A DNA stretch of 24,866 bases. It comes from an uncultured Blautia sp. GTDB taxonomy: Bacteria > Bacillota > Clostridia > Lachnospirales > Lachnospiraceae. A program made the position numbers and the translations under genes. The stretch is taken from the NCBI GenBank assembly GCA_900541345.1, contig UQJE01000033.1, forward strand, positions 1 to 24,866, written 5' to 3'. Under the pieces are notes generated by a model that was not told the origin of the DNA, searched no databases, and was given only the letters and a program-made list of their open reading frames with translations. Positions 1 to 6,978 of this stretch are shown here, piece by piece (positions within the stretch are counted from its first letter, which is position 1; the number at the start of each line of letters is the position of its first letter).

Positions 1-1295
1 ATTTTATTAAAATAATCATAATCCTGAAGCTGAATACTTTCCGTCACTTCCAGAGTAAGAGCCTCACCCGGAAGTCCAGCTTCTTTTAAAATAGTCAGGA
101 CTGTACCTGTAATCTCTGTTTCCTGAAGCTGTATATAAGAAATATTCACACTGATACCAAAATCAGGAATTTTTTCCCGCCATTTTACACACTGCTCTGC
201 CGCTGTTTTTAAAACCCACTTTCCAGCTTCACATATCAATCCGCTTTGTTCCAGAAGCGGAATAAACTGTCCAGGTCCTATTTCCCCCCATCTGGGAGAG
301 CGGTATCGAAGAAGCGCTTCTGCTCCGCACAGACGAAAATCCTCTCCATTGAGCAAAGGCTGATAGCACAGGTAAAAACCTGTGCAGTCTTTTTGAACCG
401 CTTCCTTTATTTCATCAATAAACTGGATTTTATCCAGATTTTTCTGATAATCTTCCGATGAAAAAAACACAAGTTTATTTTTTCCCTCTCTTTTTGCTCT
501 GTCGAGCGCATCCTCTGCATAGAGATAAATAGTTCCGCCGTCCATATCTGCCTTTTTCCCATAAAATGCTGCACCTGCTGAAACTGTACACCTTCCGCTC
601 AGACACTTTCTGACCGTTTCATAAAATTCCACAAGCCTTTTTTCTTCACATTCCGGAAAAACTACTGCAAAACAATCCCCGGAAAGGCGATATAGTTTCC
701 ACCCGGATTCTGCCTGTTCTTCCAGAACATTCCCCGCAATTTTCAAAATATAATTACCAAAGGTTCTGCCGTTTTTTATATTCATACGCTTCAGATTGTC
801 AAGTCCCAGAATCATCAGATACCCGTCGCTTTCCTTCAGATATTTTCCCATATCCTCTGTAAACTTATCGCAATTCCAAAGTCCTGTCAGTTTATCCACC
901 TTACGCCGCATAGCCAGTTCAGAAATGCTTCCTATCAAAATCTGCGCAATTCCCTCCCTGTTTTTCTGTACCGTTCCTCTGCATCGGATCCACACCTTAT
1001 TTCCTTCTCTGTCCACAAGCCGGTATTCCAGATTATGATTTTCACTTATACCTTCCTCGATTTCCTGAAGACTTTTTCGAAGCAGTCCCAAATCCTTATC
1101 ATACACAATATTTTCCCATACATGCAGTGGAAAACCTTCTATTCCCTTGTTCGGCAGTCCGTATTTCCTGCATATTTTACCTGTAAAATATGCCCGCTTA
1201 TTTATCATATCGTAAATATACAGATAATCTTCTGTTGTCTCGTCAAGAACCTGCATTGTCTGTATATATATTTTCACGGTTTCTCTAATGCTCAT
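1..1295 (-). CDS. PAS-GGDEF-EAL cyclic-di-GMP signalling protein, C-terminus cut by window edge
   Basis: The minus frame is open from an ATG at 1295 to the window edge (about 431 codons seen). The N-terminal ~115 residues look like a PAS fold (LEYRLVDREGNKVWIRC region). A GGDEF domain follows, starting near KVDKLTGLWN, but its signature reads SGDCF near residue 202 instead of GGDEF, so cyclase activity is probably lost. The EAL domain begins near residue 295 and keeps GAEALLRY (about 325), EQSGLI, SVNIS and LTLEVTES, which carry metal and substrate ligands in active phosphodiesterases. I infer a c-di-GMP phosphodiesterase with a regulatory or dead GGDEF domain. The end of the EAL domain lies outside, so its last catalytic residues cannot be checked. 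No transmembrane segment is seen. The start is 13 bases after the nitroreductase stop, with a weak GAGAAAG ribosome site, so the two are probably co-transcribed. Confidence 0.9.
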   Translation of the reverse strand, partial: MSIRETVKIYIQTMQVLDETTEDYLYIYDMINKRAYFTGKICRKYGLPNKGIEGFPLHVWENIVYDKDLGLLRKSLQEIEEGISENHNLEYRLVDREGNKVWIRCRGTVQKNREGIAQILIGSISELAMRRKVDKLTGLWNCDKFTEDMGKYLKESDGYLMILGLDNLKRMNIKNGRTFGNYILKIAGNVLEEQAESGWKLYRLSGDCFAVVFPECEEKRLVEFYETVRKCLSGRCTVSAGAAFYGKKADMDGGTIYLYAEDALDRAKREGKNKLVFFSSEDYQKNLDKIQFIDEIKEAVQKDCTGFYLCYQPLLNGEDFRLCGAEALLRYRSPRWGEIGPGQFIPLLEQSGLICEAGKWVLKTAAEQCVKWREKIPDFGISVNISYIQLQETEITGTVLTILKEAGLPGEALTLEVTESIQLQDYDYFNK

Positions 1296-1308
1296 ATTTT
1301 TCTCTTTC

Positions 1309-2043
1309 TCAGTGATTTTCTTCAAACTGCTTCAGATATTCTCCCACAGAACGAGTCATTTCCTTTGAAAAATCAGAATTATATTTCCTCTCACAAAAGG
1401 CGCGGAGCCACTCTTCAAAGGACGGTCTGCCGCAGCGAGGAGTCAGCATTTCCTGCAGCTCTTCTCCGCCCATACTTTTATATGTATTTTCATGTACAAT
1501 ATAATTCATTTTACAGCGCTCCGGCTTTTTACGGTTCTTCTGCTGTTCTGTAGGATACCCGAACACCAGCATAGCAGCAGGAAACACATACTCCGGAAGA
1601 TTTAAAAGTCTCCTCTGCTCCTCGCAGTTTTCCATAATATCCCCTATATAACAGGAACCCACCCCAAAACTTTCTGCAGCCACAACTGCATTTTGTGCTG
1701 CAATTACTGTATCTGTTACCGCCAGCATCAAATCTCCCAATCCCGGCTTCCTCGGATTGCAGTTAGCTTCCAGATACGCGTCATACCACTTTTTGCAATC
1801 TGCACAAAATACAAGAACCAGAGGAGCTTTTGCAATAAAAGGCTGATGGTCACATGTTTCTGACAGCGCTTCTTTCAGATTTTGGTCAGTAATGTCAAGA
1901 ATCGTATAAAGCTGCTGGCATCCTGCACTTGGAGCCTGTACTGCTGCTTCTAAAATCATATCCTTAATTTCCTTCGGAATTTGTTTTTCCTCATAGACAC
2001 GCGTAGATTTTCTGTTATATAAGCTTTTTATAATTTCATTCAT
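1309..2043 (-). CDS. Nitroreductase-family FMN oxidoreductase
   Basis: A 244-residue protein of the NfsA/Frp-like nitroreductase superfamily, which uses NAD(P)H and FMN to reduce nitroaromatics, quinones or flavins. The N-terminal NRKSTRVYEEKQIPKE segment and the APSAGCQQLYTI segment are the usual FMN phosphate and ring contacts; GVGSCYIGDIMEN in the middle is the second typical block. The length fits the family. The start ATG has a strong GGAGGAG site seven bases upstream. Its physiological substrate cannot be told from sequence. It sits between the trmL terminator and the GGDEF-EAL gene. No clear promoter of its own is visible in the 30 bases after that terminator, so it may depend on read-through. 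Confidence 0.88.
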   Translation of the reverse strand: MNEIIKSLYNRKSTRVYEEKQIPKEIKDMILEAAVQAPSAGCQQLYTILDITDQNLKEALSETCDHQPFIAKAPLVLVFCADCKKWYDAYLEANCNPRKPGLGDLMLAVTDTVIAAQNAVVAAESFGVGSCYIGDIMENCEEQRRLLNLPEYVFPAAMLVFGYPTEQQKNRKKPERCKMNYIVHENTYKSMGGEELQEMLTPRCGRPSFEEWLRAFCERKYNSDFSKEMTRSVGEYLKQFEENH

Positions 2044-2074
2044 TTTTCACTTCTCCTCCATCTTATAAATCTAA

Positions 2075-2102
2075 GAAAAAATGGAAGCAGTTTCCTACTT
2101 CC
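2075..2102 (-). terminator. Rho-independent terminator of the radical SAM-trmL operon
   Basis: On the minus strand GGAAGTAG pairs with CTGCTTCC (one G-U pair) across a GAAA tetraloop and is followed by a run of six T. The stem contains the trmL stop codon TAG. Confidence 0.75.
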
Positions 2103-2588
2103 AGTCAAAATTTCGAAGGTGTCCCTCCAGATTCATATGATCAAAATGATTCTGACGCAGCGCCTCATAAAGCACAATCGCCACCGAATTGCTTAAATTA
2201 AGAGAACGTATGTCTCCTATCATTGGAATCCGCACACAGGTTTCCTGATTGTTTACGAGAATATCCTCCGGGATTCCGGCGCTCTCTTTTCCAAACATAA
2301 TATAGCAGTCCTCTTCATAAGAAACTTCTGTATATACATTCGGAGCCTTTGTTGTTGCATAATAAATCTTCGCTTTCTCGCCAGAAAATCCTCATAATCT
2401 ACATATGTAGTTACATCTAAATCCTTCCAGTAGTCCATCCCTGCCCGCTTAATCGCTTTTTCACTCAAACTAAAGCCAAGGGGCTCTATAAGATGAAGTC
2501 TTGTACCTGTGGCTACACAGGTTCTTCCAATATTTCCTGTATTTGCCGGAATTTCCGGCTCATGCAGCACAATATTTAATCTTGCCAT
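2095..2588 (-). pseudogene. trmL: tRNA (cytidine/uridine-34 2'-O)-methyltransferase TrmL, frameshifted
   Basis: SPOUT-family enzyme that methylates the wobble ribose of certain leucine tRNAs. The first frame (start 2588) gives the N-terminus with EPEIPANTGNIGRTC and RAGMDYWKDLDVTTY. Around 2368-2381 the family match jumps to another frame, which continues KIYYATTKAPNVYTEV, MFGKESAGIPE and the knot segment GDIRSLNLSNSVAIVLYEAL, ending at 2095. Restoring one missing base (AGAAA-GCG region) would give about 164 residues, the usual family length, so this is a one-base deletion either in the genome or in the read. The start codon lies inside the upstream AIRS_C gene (13-base overlap), and the operon terminator follows directly. 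I see no slippery heptamer that would argue for programmed frameshifting. Confidence 0.88.
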
Positions 2589-3196
2589 GTGGTTACTACT
2601 CCTTTTAATTCGTCCTTCGACGGGCGCTCCAGATAACGGAAATTTTCTCCGCTGTACAATTTTCTTGCAATTCCCTTTTCTGTCTGCCCGATAACAGCTG
2701 CCATAAAGCCCAGTTTCTCCAGCTTAAAGACAAGCTCCTCCCCTGATGGAGTGCCTATTAAAATTGATCCTTTTCCATATAAACGATAAGGATTTACAGA
2801 AAAAATTTCGGAAATCTCTATTGTCTCCTGTCGTATGGGAATTTTTCGTAAATCCACAGAAAGTCCCACCTCAGAAGCCTCCGTCATTTTCCAGAGTGCC
2901 GCTAAAAAACCGCCTTCTCCTATTTCATACAAGCAGTGGGCTCCCAGCTCCATTCCCATATTCCAGGGCGAGAGCCCCTCTTTTTCTGTATCTGCCCGAT
3001 AAGTTTCATAAAGATTTTGACTATCTTTCAAAAAACCTTTTGAAAAATATTTTGCAAGTTCCACTTCTTTTTCTTTCGCAATCACAGAAGTGCCCTTCAG
3101 GCCTGCAGGTCCCACTGCCACAATTTCATCGCCGGGAAAAAGTCTTCCTGTTATTTCTGCCTGAAGAGCTTCCATTGCCGCTTTTCCGAGTCTCAT
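2576..3196 (-). CDS. AIR-synthase C-terminal domain protein (HypE/PurM-like, lacks N-terminal domain)
   Basis: A 206-residue protein matching the C-terminal half of the PurM/HypE/ThiL superfamily: PGDEIVAVGPAGLKGTSVIA opens the domain, GEGGFLAALWKMTEASEVG is the glycine-rich block, and VNPYRLYGKGSILIGT matches the late strand of the fold. Normal members have about 330 residues with an ATP-binding N-terminal domain; that half is absent here, and the upstream bases code for another small protein. ATP-dependent chemistry as in HypE is therefore unlikely unless a partner supplies the other domain. The start ATG has AAGGCGG ten bases upstream and lies 11 bases after the stop of the 34-residue peptide. 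Its 3' end overlaps the trmL start, suggesting translational coupling. The family link is recognised by eye; the exact role is unknown. Confidence 0.75.
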   Translation of the reverse strand: MRLGKAAMEALQAEITGRLFPGDEIVAVGPAGLKGTSVIAKEKEVELAKYFSKGFLKDSQNLYETYRADTEKEGLSPWNMGMELGAHCLYEIGEGGFLAALWKMTEASEVGLSVDLRKIPIRQETIEISEIFSVNPYRLYGKGSILIGTPSGEELVFKLEKLGFMAAVIGQTEKGIARKLYSGENFRYLERPSKDELKGVVTTWQD

Positions 3197-3207
3197 AGCT
3201 TTCCGCC

Positions 3208-3312
3208 TTACAGAATCAGAGAAAGTACAGTTGGAACAACCATCACAACTACAAGAATAATTGCGATCACCGCTGTAAGCATTTTTCTTTTCTTCGGATC
3301 AAACATACCCAT
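3208..3312 (-). CDS. 34-residue single-span membrane peptide
   Basis: A small frame with start ATG 3312 and stop TAA 3208. It begins MGMFDPKKRKMLTAV, a short basic cytoplasmic head, followed by one hydrophobic helix rich in I, V and L to the end of the protein (ending VPTVLSLIL). A GAGGTG ribosome site lies seven bases before the ATG, inside the last codons of the radical SAM gene, and the frames overlap by 14 bases. An alternative start is the second ATG at 3306, which lies farther from the site. The basic-head-plus-helix layout, ribosome site and tight packing between two operon genes argue that it is real. Function unknown; possible roles are membrane anchoring or modulation of a neighbour. 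Confidence 0.7.
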   Translation of the reverse strand: MGMFDPKKRKMLTAVIAIILVVVMVVPTVLSLIL

Positions 3313-4969
3313 ATTCTTTCACCTCTTCATTTATTGTCTTTGTTTCTGCATTATTTGTTAATGGATTTCTCGTTTCATAATCAAACAGCACAATATCTCC
3401 ATTCTGGAACACCTCAATATGCGCCGTCTTTGGAATTTTTTTCTCCCTTCTGTACTCCCATACCATCTTTTCATACGGCTTCTGGGACGGGGCAAAAGAA
3501 GGACGGCTCTTTAAATTTTCCCGGAGATATAAATCAAGAAGCATCGCATCCACAGCTTTTTCCCGTGAAATCTCCTGACGCTGTTCCAAAAATTCCAGAA
3601 GAATTTCGTATCTCCTCATTCTGGAATGAGAAATGCTGTGATACCCTTTTTCTTCATAAAATTTTCCAAGCTCCTCATACAGAGAAAAAGCATCTTCAAA
3701 AAAGCTTTCCATATAATTCAGTATATTTTGGAACTGTCCACTATTATAATACACTTCCACCATACTTTCCACTGTTTTCAGTTTTAAAATCTCACCATAA
3801 GAAAGCCATTTTGTTGAAAGAACCTCATAAGGCTCTTTCTCTTTATGGATAATCCCGTACTCCTCTGCCATCTCCTTCATAAGAGAGCCCTTTAGTACTT
3901 TCAGAAAACCAAGCTGAAGCTGCTCCGGTTTCAGGGCATACACCTGATTGAAAGAATTTCGAAAACTCTCGTAATTCTCATAAGGCAGCCCTGCAATCAG
4001 GTCAAGATGCTGATGGATATTTTCAAAGCAATGTATCCTGTCCACAATTTCAGAAAGCTTTTTGAAATCCATCGTCCTTCTGATTGCTTTTATCGTCTCC
4101 GGATTTGTAGACTGCACTCCGATTTCCAACTGAATCAGTCCGGGACGCATTTTTTCCATAAGAGACAGTTCCTCTTCTTTTAAAAGATCCGCTGAAATCT
4201 CAAAATGAAAATTTGTAATGCCGTTATCATGCTCCAGAATATATTTCCAGATTTCCATTGCATGGCTGTGCTTACAGTTAAAAGTTCTGTCCACAAATTT
4301 TACCTGGGGTACTTTTCTGTCAATAAAAAACTGAAGCTCTTTTTTTACAAGGTCGAGCTTCCGAAAACGAAGCTTCTTATCCACAGAAGAGAGACAGTAG
4401 CTGCAGGAAAAAGGACATCCTCTGCTGCTTTCATAATACACGATTTTATTTCGAAAATCCTCCATATCTTCGTAAGCAAACGGTACATTACTTAAATCCA
4501 TAATCTCCCGCCAGCCATTATGTCGGATTTTTTCCCCGCAACCAAAAGCAATTCCTGAAATTTCTTCCAAACTTCCCTTTTTATCTACATAAAATCTGCA
4601 CAGCTCCCGAAAGGTTTCCTCCCCTTCCCCTACCATGACTCCGAAAAATCCCGGATTCTTTTTCAAAAAATCTTCCGCATCAAAGGAAACTTCCGGTCCC
4701 CCTGCCCAGAATATAGAATCCGGCAGAATTTTTTTCAAATCTTCTGCTATCTCTTTCACGAAAGAAATATTCCAGATATAGCAGGAAAAGCATATAACAT
4801 CCGGCTTTTCCAGATAAATATCACGAAGAATTTCGTCTTTTTGCTGGTTTATGGTATATTCTTTCAGAATAATATTTTTTCTATAATCCTCTGCGTACGC
4901 CCGAAGATTGTACACTGCAAGATTTGAATGAATGTATTTCGCATTACACGCTGCAAGTAAAATTTTCAT
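3299..4969 (-). CDS. B12-binding-domain radical SAM protein with DUF4080-type C-terminus
   Basis: A 556-residue protein. The first ~130 residues form a Rossmann-like cobalamin-binding-type domain (MKILLAACNAKYIHSNLAVY start; GGPEVSFDAE and GEGEETF blocks). The radical SAM core follows with C185, C189 and C192 in GCPFSCSYC, the CX3CX2C motif for the 4Fe-4S cluster, then FVDRTFNC, FEISADLL and LIQLEIGVQS strands. The C-terminal part matches the DUF4080 style found with this architecture. The family resembles BchE/P-methylase-type enzymes and many annotated MiaB-like proteins, but no substrate is known to me. It is the first gene of a four-gene operon with a consensus promoter at 5003-5031, and AGGAGT precedes the ATG. 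Its last codons hold the ribosome site of the 34-residue peptide. Confidence 0.9.
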   Translation of the reverse strand: MKILLAACNAKYIHSNLAVYNLRAYAEDYRKNIILKEYTINQQKDEILRDIYLEKPDVICFSCYIWNISFVKEIAEDLKKILPDSIFWAGGPEVSFDAEDFLKKNPGFFGVMVGEGEETFRELCRFYVDKKGSLEEISGIAFGCGEKIRHNGWREIMDLSNVPFAYEDMEDFRNKIVYYESSRGCPFSCSYCLSSVDKKLRFRKLDLVKKELQFFIDRKVPQVKFVDRTFNCKHSHAMEIWKYILEHDNGITNFHFEISADLLKEEELSLMEKMRPGLIQLEIGVQSTNPETIKAIRRTMDFKKLSEIVDRIHCFENIHQHLDLIAGLPYENYESFRNSFNQVYALKPEQLQLGFLKVLKGSLMKEMAEEYGIIHKEKEPYEVLSTKWLSYGEILKLKTVESMVEVYYNSGQFQNILNYMESFFEDAFSLYEELGKFYEEKGYHSISHSRMRRYEILLEFLEQRQEISREKAVDAMLLDLYLRENLKSRPSFAPSQKPYEKMVWEYRREKKIPKTAHIEVFQNGDIVLFDYETRNPLTNNAETKTINEEVKEYGYV

Positions 4970-5002
4970 AAAGGAACTCCTGTTTTCTGTTGTGTTGCTT
5001 TG

Positions 5003-5031
5003 ATTATATGCTTTCCCGGTAAAAAGGTCAA
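5003..5031 (-). promoter_or_regulatory. Sigma-A promoter of the radical SAM operon
   Basis: On the minus strand TTGACC, a 17-base spacer and a perfect TATAAT are followed by an mRNA leader of about 25-30 bases before the ATG at 4969. Confidence 0.85.
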
Positions 5032-5053
5032 TGCTGTTTCTTCCCTATCTCTT

Positions 5054-5602
5054 CTACAAAATTTTCATCATCCAGTCTGCATCTCTATATCTTCCGTCAG
5101 AATATTTTACACTATTGGGAAACGTTCCATATTTCTTAAATCCCATCTTCTCATACAAAGCAATAGCATTCACATTATCTGATATAACCTCCAGTTCTGC
5201 CTGCTCATATCCCATTTCTTTTGCTGCCTGGAGGGCTGTCTCCATCATCATTTTTCCAATTCCTGCACCGCAGTATTCCTGATACAGGGCAATTGCAATT
5301 TCACATCTGTGAGCATATCTGCGAAAATTCCCAATGCCCATAACAGAACAATTCCCTACCTGCTTTCCATCTATTTCTCCAATCAAAAGAAGTTCTCCCG
5401 GTTCTTCCATTTTGTTTCTGATAAATGCCTCTTCCTGCTCTAAAGTAAGATTAATTTCATCTGGCTCGCGAATAAGAAATGGTGTCTCACCTGATGTTAT
5501 TTTTAAATACCGAAGCAGCGTTTCTCCATCTGAAACATCTGCGCTTCGCAGGGTAACTATACGGTTTTGTTTATCTATTTTTTGTATTGGTTTCAGTATC
5601 AT
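5054..5602 (-). CDS. GNAT-family N-acetyltransferase
   Basis: A 182-residue acetyl-CoA-dependent acetyltransferase. The core motif A is LYQEYCGAGIGKMMM (acetyl-CoA pyrophosphate loop), preceded by the QVGNCSV strand and followed by LEVISDNVNAIALYEKMGF, the classic motif B with the asparagine and tyrosine seen in RimI/YhhY-like enzymes. The acceptor substrate is not predictable. I chose the ATG at 5602: an in-frame GTG at 5626 exists, but the predicted transcription start from the promoter at 5630-5658 falls downstream of it. The ribosome site is poor (GAGGATGGGA, long spacing). No hairpin is seen after the stop. Confidence 0.88.
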   Translation of the reverse strand: MILKPIQKIDKQNRIVTLRSADVSDGETLLRYLKITSGETPFLIREPDEINLTLEQEEAFIRNKMEEPGELLLIGEIDGKQVGNCSVMGIGNFRRYAHRCEIAIALYQEYCGAGIGKMMMETALQAAKEMGYEQAELEVISDNVNAIALYEKMGFKKYGTFPNSVKYSDGRYRDADWMMKIL

Positions 5603-5629
5603 AAGCACTATCCCATCCTCGAACACTTC

Positions 5630-5658
5630 ATTATAAAATATTTCTTAATCGCAAACAA
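5630..5658 (-). promoter_or_regulatory. Promoter of the GNAT gene
   Basis: On the minus strand TTGTTT, a 17-base spacer and a perfect TATAAT place the transcription start near 5623, just upstream of the chosen ATG at 5602. Confidence 0.6.
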
Positions 5659-5662
5659 TGTA

Positions 5663-5968
5663 TCATTGCAGCTTATAAGCCGAATGAAAAATAACTTCTT
5701 TCCCTTTACTTTTTGCAAACGCAATTTCCTTGGAAACTTGCTTTCCAATATACCCTTGAATATCCACAACGTAAATTGCATCAGAGATTTCTATTTTTCT
5801 ATAATGCGCATTTTCAAGAGCGACCTGTTCCATAGGTGTAATATCCAAATTATCTACATTATACACACATTGCAGAACATTCATATCATACTTTGTTTCT
5901 AAAAGAAACGCTATCCTTTGCATTTCTGTTTCAAATTTCATACTTCCACATATTGTAACTATCTTCAT
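5663..5968 (-). CDS. DUF4406 / nucleoside 2-deoxyribosyltransferase-like small protein
   Basis: A 101-residue protein starting MKIVTICGSMKFETEM, the opening strand and loop of the deoxyribosyltransferase-like Rossmann fold, and ending with SDAIYVVDIQGYIGKQVSKE, where the family has a conserved D/E that binds nucleotide ribose, then AKSKGKEVIF. True deoxyribosyltransferases are around 150 residues, so this is a compact member of uncertain activity. The ATG at 5968 has GAGGTG close upstream (gap of about six) and is preferred over an in-frame GTG at 5980, which would overlap that site. It lies 28 bases from the end of the 51-bp repeat array and may be transcribed through it from the promoter at 6457. 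A nucleotide-sensing role is possible but unproven. Confidence 0.72.
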   Translation of the reverse strand: MKIVTICGSMKFETEMQRIAFLLETKYDMNVLQCVYNVDNLDITPMEQVALENAHYRKIEISDAIYVVDIQGYIGKQVSKEIAFAKSKGKEVIFHSAYKLQ

Positions 5969-5995
5969 CCTGCACCTCACTCAATTTATGTTTCA

Positions 5996-6393
5996 TTGTT
6001 TATAAATCATCTTTTCCTGCCAAAAAAACACAATCCTTCTTTAAAATTGTTTATAAATCGCCTTTTCACGCTTAAAAAACACAATCTTTCTTTAAAATTG
6101 TTTATAAATCACCTTTTCACGCCTAAAAAACACAATTCTTCTTCCAAATTGTTTATAAATCACCTTTTCACGCCTAAAAAACACAATTCTTCTTCCAAAT
6201 TGTTTATAAATCACCTTTTCACGCCTAAAAAACACAATTCTTCTTCCAAATTGTTTATAAATCGCCTTTTCACGCTTAAAAAACACAATTCTTCTTCCAA
6301 ATTGTTTATAAATCGCCTTTTCACGCTTAAAAAACACAATTCTTCTTCCAAATTGTTTATAAATCGCCTTTTTCCGCCTAAAAAACACAATTC
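5996..6393. repeat. Tandem array, about eight copies of a 51-bp unit
   Basis: Units start at 5996, 6047, 6098, 6149, 6200, 6251, 6302 and 6353 with exact 51-base spacing; the last loses identity after about 6393. Copies 3, 4 and 5 are identical, copies 6 and 7 are identical, and copies 1, 2 and 8 are the most diverged, the pattern expected from internal duplication. Each unit on the plus strand begins TTGTTTATAAATC and contains AAAAACACAATT. AATTGT and ACAATT are inverted both within a unit and across unit borders, so alternate hairpins are possible. Because 51 is a multiple of three, frames stay open through the array on both strands, but this is a by-product of the period and I do not call a gene in it. 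Confidence 0.95.
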
Positions 6394-6456
6394 AAGTAAA
6401 ACTTTATTTTCATCAGATGCAGCTATATAACTCTGACCCTGCATTACTTTTTCCCA

Positions 6457-6486
6457 ATTATACCACACCTGCATCTTGTCTTACAG
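6457..6486 (-). promoter_or_regulatory. Extended -10 promoter reading leftward into the repeat array
   Basis: On the minus strand TGGTATAAT is a perfect -10 with the TGN extension; the -35 region (CTGTAA, 18-base spacer) is poor, as tolerated with an extended -10. It would transcribe the whole repeat array and then the DUF4406-like gene. Confidence 0.6.
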
Positions 6487-6537
6487 TCACTTTTTCCCCG
6501 AATCAACTGTCCGCCTTCTCTTCCAAATGAATTTTCA

Positions 6538-6566
6538 GTGACAGAACATACCACAAATGTTATACT
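6538..6566 (+). promoter_or_regulatory. Promoter of the DUF3784 - GNAT/methyltransferase - Crp/Fnr operon
   Basis: GTGACA, a 17-base spacer and TATACT with a TGT extension just before it. It is divergent from the promoter at 6457; the two -10 boxes are about 100 bases apart. Confidence 0.75.
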
Positions 6567-6626
6567 GTTAGAAACGAAAAGTCTTTATTTTCCGGAAATA
6601 TCATTCCCATTATGGTAGGTGCTGTA

Positions 6627-6959
6627 ATGAAACTTTCTGACGTATCCCACGAACCTGACTGGATATTCTGGGTTATATTTTTTATTCTTGCAGCCATGTC
6701 CATAACCTTACTTTCCGGTCACGGAAGCTGGATGATTGCAGGATATAATACAGCATCGAAAGAAGAAAAAGCAAAATACAATGAAAAAAAGCTGTGCCGG
6801 GTAATGGGAATCGGAATGACGATAATTACACTTCTAATCCTGATTGCAGAATTGTTTGAAAAAGTGTTGTCCTCCAATTTCACTGTTGTTATGATTATAA
6901 TTATCATTATCGATGTTACGGCTATAGAGATTGCCTCAAATACCATTTGTAGAAATTAA
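6627..6959 (+). CDS. DUF3784-family membrane protein
   Basis: A 110-residue protein with three hydrophobic segments (about residues 12-30, 62-80 and 85-103). Between helices 1 and 2 lies the block GHGSWMIAGYNTASKEEK, which I recognise as typical of DUF3784, a family of small Firmicute membrane proteins of unknown function. I place the start at ATG 6627 because AGGTG lies six bases before it; an in-frame ATG at 6612 has no ribosome site. It is the first gene after the promoter at 6538, with the next start 19 bases past its stop. Confidence 0.8.
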   Translation: MKLSDVSHEPDWIFWVIFFILAAMSITLLSGHGSWMIAGYNTASKEEKAKYNEKKLCRVMGIGMTIITLLILIAELFEKVLSSNFTVVMIIIIIIDVTAIEIASNTICRN

Positions 6960-6978
6960 TGCAGAAAGGAACTCAGAT

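Noticed and set aside
5996..6393. The repeat array as a CRISPR
   Set aside because: Units are contiguous with no unique spacers, and no cas genes are nearby.
5918..6430. A 170-codon plus-strand frame through the repeat array coding a 17-residue repeat
   Set aside because: The 51-base period keeps frames open on both strands; the frame has no ribosome site, begins inside the DUF4406-like gene and its product is low-complexity.
6211..6474. A minus-strand frame starting near the leftward promoter and entering the repeats
   Set aside because: Its first ATG overlaps the -10 region, later ATGs lack a good ribosome site, and it stops within the array where one unit has TGA; a noncoding leader is simpler.
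6931..6978. Longer start for the GNAT-methyltransferase protein
   Set aside because: It overlaps DUF3784 without a ribosome site; the GNAT domain begins at the ATG 6979, which has AGAAAGGA.
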